From positions 23,104,871 through 23,168,870 of the forward strand of contig CM048557.1 in the NCBI GenBank assembly GCA_026413225.1: a stretch of 64,000 nucleotides of DNA, written 5' to 3'. The notes under the pieces are model-generated. The model did no database searches. It saw nothing but the letters and a program-made list of their open reading frames with translations, and was not told the origin of the DNA. Position numbers and translations under genes: made by a program. Below are positions 59,701 through 64,000 of the stretch, piece after piece. This stretch comes from Otis tarda (lineage: Eukaryota; Chordata; Aves; Otidiformes; Otididae). The stretch's first letter is position 1; each line of letters begins with the position of its first letter.

Positions 59701-62700
59701 TTTAAAAAATTCTTAATATCTAGCAGTACCAAAGTGATTTAAGAGGTTAGGAAATTATTATGGAAGCCAGGAAAACATATATTTTGCAAAATATTCTTTA
59801 GGGAACTACAAATATTCAAATCTTGGCAGAGAAACTAAGAACTAAATGGCAGATATATCACCAGAGTTGAAAGAAACAGATCTAACATTAAGTGTGTATC
59901 TTCCAATATGAAATTGTGGAATTCTCTAGGTATTACTTTCAAAATTCCTTGATCAACTGGTACTCTGTTTATAAATCAAATTATTATTTTTTTCATTGCT
60001 GAATCCACAAACTCACTATGGCTCTGAAAATCAGTGATGTGCTGCATCATGTAACATAAAGAAGTTTTTATAACTGCAGCTATCTCCTTTGTGATGAAAG
60101 AGAATAGATAATACTAGCATTCGAAAATGTGTTTAATCTTAAATAGGTACCTATTTGAAGTTCTGTGACATACTAAAATCTCTAACTACTATTGATTTAT
60201 CAGAAAATGCTCCACTGCATACAAATCTATCCACAGGAACTTTTTTTCCTCTGATTGCTGGAACCATGTTTCGGGTTAGAAGACTAGGTCAGCTGTTTGA
60301 ACTTCTAAGAAAATTTGAATTCAGGCTTGTTTCTCTGCTCAAAATTAAACAATACACTGTAGATGAAAAATATTCTATAAAACAAAAAATATTAATACAA
60401 AAATTATGGAAAATAACACCTGTAGCTATTCTATGAAGGTAAACAAACATTCTTGTTTAGGAGACATGATATTTGCTAAGTAAGAGTGGAGAAGCCTTAT
60501 GACATCTGAGCTTAAAAGGAAGTTTTATCTTGGGTTTATTTTGTAGCTAATGAAATTTTAATAGTCTGTTTAGGTGGCTTTTAAACAAATTAATATGGCA
60601 GCTTATACAAATGAGAGATGTGAAGGAAATAAAAAGTATATTTGTTAAATAGACTTGAATCACAGTTGTAAACTTATTTCAGGTGGATTTGAAGAAAATT
60701 TCTATTCGTTACTTGTATTTCATGTAGTTTAAAAGCTTGCAATATAGCTTCTTTTACAGGATTTCTTGCTACAGGATAGCATCAGGAGCACGTATTTGGC
60801 TAGTCAGGAAGAATTGCAGAAAATCAGACCTTTTTACATCTCTGCAGTTATAACTTTCCTTTTGGAACTACTTATTCCCAAACAGAGCAATCTGACTACC
60901 TGTTTGCAAAATGTTTATCAGCTCTGGAGAAGTCATTAGATTGCTATTCCCACACCTGCGCTCAGGTCAGAGAGGGTTTACTGATCCTAATAACATAAGT
61001 GAGATCAATGAAACAGTTAAATATTTTAGGTGGCTAATACTTTCCATCAGAAAATTCTTGCTATTTACAGCTACCAAAACACATCATTACAAGTAAAATG
61101 TACCTATTACACATAAAAAAAGTTTTTAATTTCTCCTTGCTTTCCTAGATAAAAACCTATCTTTCCTTCAAAGGTACCATGAAGCATGCATTTAGATGAG
61201 TTTTAATAACAAGATTATTAATCAGGTATCAATGTTTCAAGACACTTTGTTGATCAGCAATTCTTTAAAAAATATTAAGAATCTCATAAGACGACACCGA
61301 ACTGAATGTACAGCATCCTATGCAAGAGTTTGTCAGTTTGGTCAGTTTTGCAGACTATATGATGATGTAACAATACTTTCAATATGTTTATTTTAATTGC
61401 CTTTTTCTGGTCAGCTAATAGCTTGGTGTAAGGGAGATAACATGCCCAGCTCTTCATCATGCAGAAGCCCAAGTGACTGCTGTGTTCAATATAAATGTTA
61501 GTATAGTAGATATTCTCTAACTAAACTCTTGGAATAGGAGAGAGCAAAATTAGAGGAAGGAATCAAAGAGAAAAAAAAATGAAAGTGACAAGAAAATAAA
61601 CAAGTTCTGAATAATGACCCTGATTCATCATTTCATCAGTCTCATGATGATGAATGACATTAAATCAAAGTTAGTAAAAGATAGCTAGCAAAGCTAGTTA
61701 ATAAAAGAAGTTAGTAAAAGATTTCCAGAACTAAGGATTTAAGGTTGGAAAGTTTCTGTTTGGATCAAAAGTTGTACTGAAGGATTAAATACTATTTTTG
61801 CCATTGAATAAACATGTTTATTGTCTTTTTAAAAAACTAATATTACAAAATTTCATTTCATGCAAGCATCTCTGCAAAAGTATTACAGGCAGAGTGAGGT
61901 AGTGAGCTCCTTCTGCCAGTATCCAAAAAGTTTTCATTTTTCATTTGTGGAAGCAGATTAACTGTCACTAAAAACAGGCATTTAATCCTATATCCTTGAG
62001 CTGATGCTGATAGCCAGTTAAAGCCTGTTACTGTGATGGTTTTTTTAAATGAGTTGCTTTACATTTTCCAACATACATACCTAACATTAAAAGTAGAAAT
62101 ATTTATTTAAGCATCTGAATAGAGCAAGATAATTTTCAGAGGAGCTTAGTTGCCATATGTTAATGGACACTATGCCTTAGTCTCTGAGAAAAAGACCACT
62201 TTCATATAGGAATATTGAAGAATTATTCATGTAACATTAGGCATTACTTTTCGAAAAATCTGAATTCTGTTGTTAGATTTTTGCCCCCTCAAAAATTAAG
62301 CAAATTCAGTGTCAAGGAGTCAGTGCCCAAAATAACAATATATCTATCAGAGAGTCTGAAGTTGTGTCATATATGAAAGTAACTAAATGAGTTCAAAGAG
62401 CTGAAGATGTTTTCAGAGAATCCTTTCAGTTTGGGTCCATCAATTGTTTTTAATATATATATGTGCAACAAGTATATATTAAAAGTAAAATTTCTGAATA
62501 ACATTTTATAGCCTTCTGGTAACTTAGGATTTCTAATGGGATCTAAGATTTGATAAATTATAGACATAAAATAGAGAACTTCTCTAAAATGCTAAACTGC
62601 CTTATATCACCTTCTAAACATTTAGAAGGAGATTTTGTTTTTCAGTGTGAAGAAGAAAGAAACAAAACAGAATCCAAACCTGAGATCATTTGTACACAGA

Positions 62701-63293
62701 GAAAAATTATGGAAATACTTTGCATTATTGATGTGACACAAATAGTATCTCATTCATTTTCCCATCAGTTTTGCCATTGACCCCATTCCTGTATTTCTCA
62801 CCGGGAAGCAGGACATCTGTTACGATTCTGCTGACTGCTTTGATTCCTACTTATTTGGAATCTGATAAGTCATCAGACAGGTTTGTCTTCCAGCTTGTTT
62901 TGGCTTTCTGATCACAGAGTATTGTACTGAAATAAGTCATTTACCATAAATGTTACAGAACCCAGAATGGAAAAGAGATCAAACACTTGCAGGCAGCTTT
63001 GGGATTACCTATCCTCCAGAAAATGTTTCTTTGATGCAACTTTTATTGTGTCAAAAGCCAAACAATTTGCTTAATAACCTTTATGGTTCAGAGAGAAAAA
63101 TTTAACCTTCCTATTTAAACAGGATGTACAAGTGAACTATTTACAAGTGTTCAGATTGGAAAGAGGGAAAGCAAGTAGGCAAATGCATACTCTTAAATAT
63201 ATCACTTTTGAAGTCTATTTTACACCAATAAAATCCAAATATCTTCAGTCTTTTGGAGCCTCTTTAGCACATCAGCATATACAGATGTCAATG
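53779..63293. other. Long AT-rich region without a recognisable gene
   Basis: No transposon or RNA gene was recognised. 53925-53990 is a TA-rich low-complexity patch. 58905-59256 is GC-richer and open on both strands but the peptides look like nothing known. 57265-57300 is a CTTCCT pyrimidine tract. Confidence 0.5.
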
Positions 63294-64000
63294 TGTGCTG
63301 GTTTTATGTGGGGGGCGGGGCGCGCTATGGTGGCAGCTTTTGTAAGAAGCTGCTAGAAGTTTTCCCTTTGTCCAGTGGACTCAGTTGGGTCTAAGGCAGA
63401 CCTGTTGCTGGCCAGGACCAAGCCCATTGGTGACAGTGATAACGCCTCTGTGATAACATATTTAAGAAGGGGACAATAATAATAATTAAAAAAAAGGAAT
63501 AAAGAAGGTGTGGGCAGAGAGGGGGAGGCATGAGACTTGTGGCCCCTCACCCTTGGGCCACCCACCAGGTGACTGTCTGGGCCCAACTCAGCTCAGACCG
63601 CCCTGGCCCAGATGAAAGAAGTAAAGAGAGAAGATATGAAGAGAACCTGAGAGGCATCTGCCTGAGCCTGACTGTGAAAAATTTCTTGTGAGAGAAATGG
63701 TTGTGGATGCCAAGATCAATGAAGAAGGAGGGGGAGAAGTAATGCTGCTCCTGGCCAAGATTCCGCTGCATCCTGTAGTGCAGACCATGGTGAAGCAGGC
63801 TGTCCCCGTGCAGTCCATAGAGGCCCATAGAGGAGTAGAGATCCACCTGCAGCCCATGGAGGACCCCATGCCAGAGGAGGCGGATGCCTGAAGGAGGCTG
63901 TGGCCCATGGAGGGCAGCCAGTTCCTGAGGGAGGGCAGCCACTTCCTGAGGACTGCACCTCGTGGAAAAGGACCTGGGCTGGAGCATTTCACAAAGGACT
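63294..64000 (+). mobile_element. LTR, large family, cut by the window edge
   Basis: It begins TGTGCTGGTTTTATGTGGGG, matching the 5' end of the LTR at 6791-7938 read in reverse, and shares GTAAGAAGCTGCTAGAAG, TGATAACGCCTCTGTGATAA and TATTTAAGAAGG (TATA-like at 63459-63465). The module-rich part follows to the window end. Whether this is a solo LTR or the 5' LTR of a provirus cannot be told here. CpG positions of the 6791-7938 copy are often TG or CA here, so this copy looks older. Minus-strand ORFs in it are shadows. Confidence 0.85.

Noticed and set aside
1-64000. tRNA, rRNA, snRNA or microRNA genes
   Set aside because: No cloverleaf with A and B boxes, no rRNA-like block and no convincing conserved hairpin was seen by eye; a covariance-model scan would be needed to exclude small or worn RNA genes.

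Overview
The window is vertebrate, almost certainly avian, nuclear DNA. Its most recognisable content is CR1 LINE retrotransposons ending in the ATTCTATG octamer repeat typical of birds, plus solo LTRs of endogenous retroviruses with the look of common bird LTR families. The background is AT-rich, full of short poly-A/T runs, and I found no convincing host protein-coding exon, tRNA, rRNA or other structured RNA gene. It reads as intergenic or intronic DNA with an unusually heavy transposon load for a bird: by my boundaries, roughly a quarter of the 64 kb.

Layout. 1-2811: the 3' two thirds or more of a CR1 element with an unbroken ORF2 (endonuclease plus reverse transcriptase), entering from the left edge. 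5193-5806: a solo LTR on the minus strand. 6791-7938: a larger GC- and CpG-rich solo LTR on the minus strand with an exact 5-bp target duplication. 7944-21498: AT-rich DNA with one CR1 tail. 21499-22893: a decayed CR1. 24257-24833: a second copy of the small LTR family, plus strand. 26413-26720: an ancient CR1-like scrap. 27550-29318: an internally deleted CR1 that keeps the end of ORF1. 29323-30975: a younger CR1 on the opposite strand, placed tail to tail with it. 34557-35649: a 1.1-kb LTR, plus. 40585-41659: a second young minus-strand CR1. 42521-43264: a third type of LTR, minus, with a 5-bp target duplication, inside older LTR-like debris. 44963-45980: two CR1 scraps. 48505-49859: a plus-strand CR1 with a single nonsense codon in its RT region. 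53662-53778: a small tandem repeat beside a CR1 tail. 53779-63293: AT-rich DNA. 63294-64000: the start of another 1.1-kb-type LTR running off the right edge.

How the parts relate. CR1 ORF2 proteins copy their own RNA by target-primed reverse transcription, recognising the 3' tail that every copy here retains. Most copies are 5'-truncated and non-autonomous. The LTRs appear without gag, pol or env between them, as expected after LTR-LTR recombination. No multi-gene system, operon or novel defence-like locus is visible. The most interesting points are the open CR1 ORF2 with an altered endonuclease motif, the tail-to-tail CR1 pair that could form a long RNA hairpin, the TATA-less LTR copy, the CpG contrast between LTR copies, and one unidentified coding-like patch near 23.0-23.4 kb.
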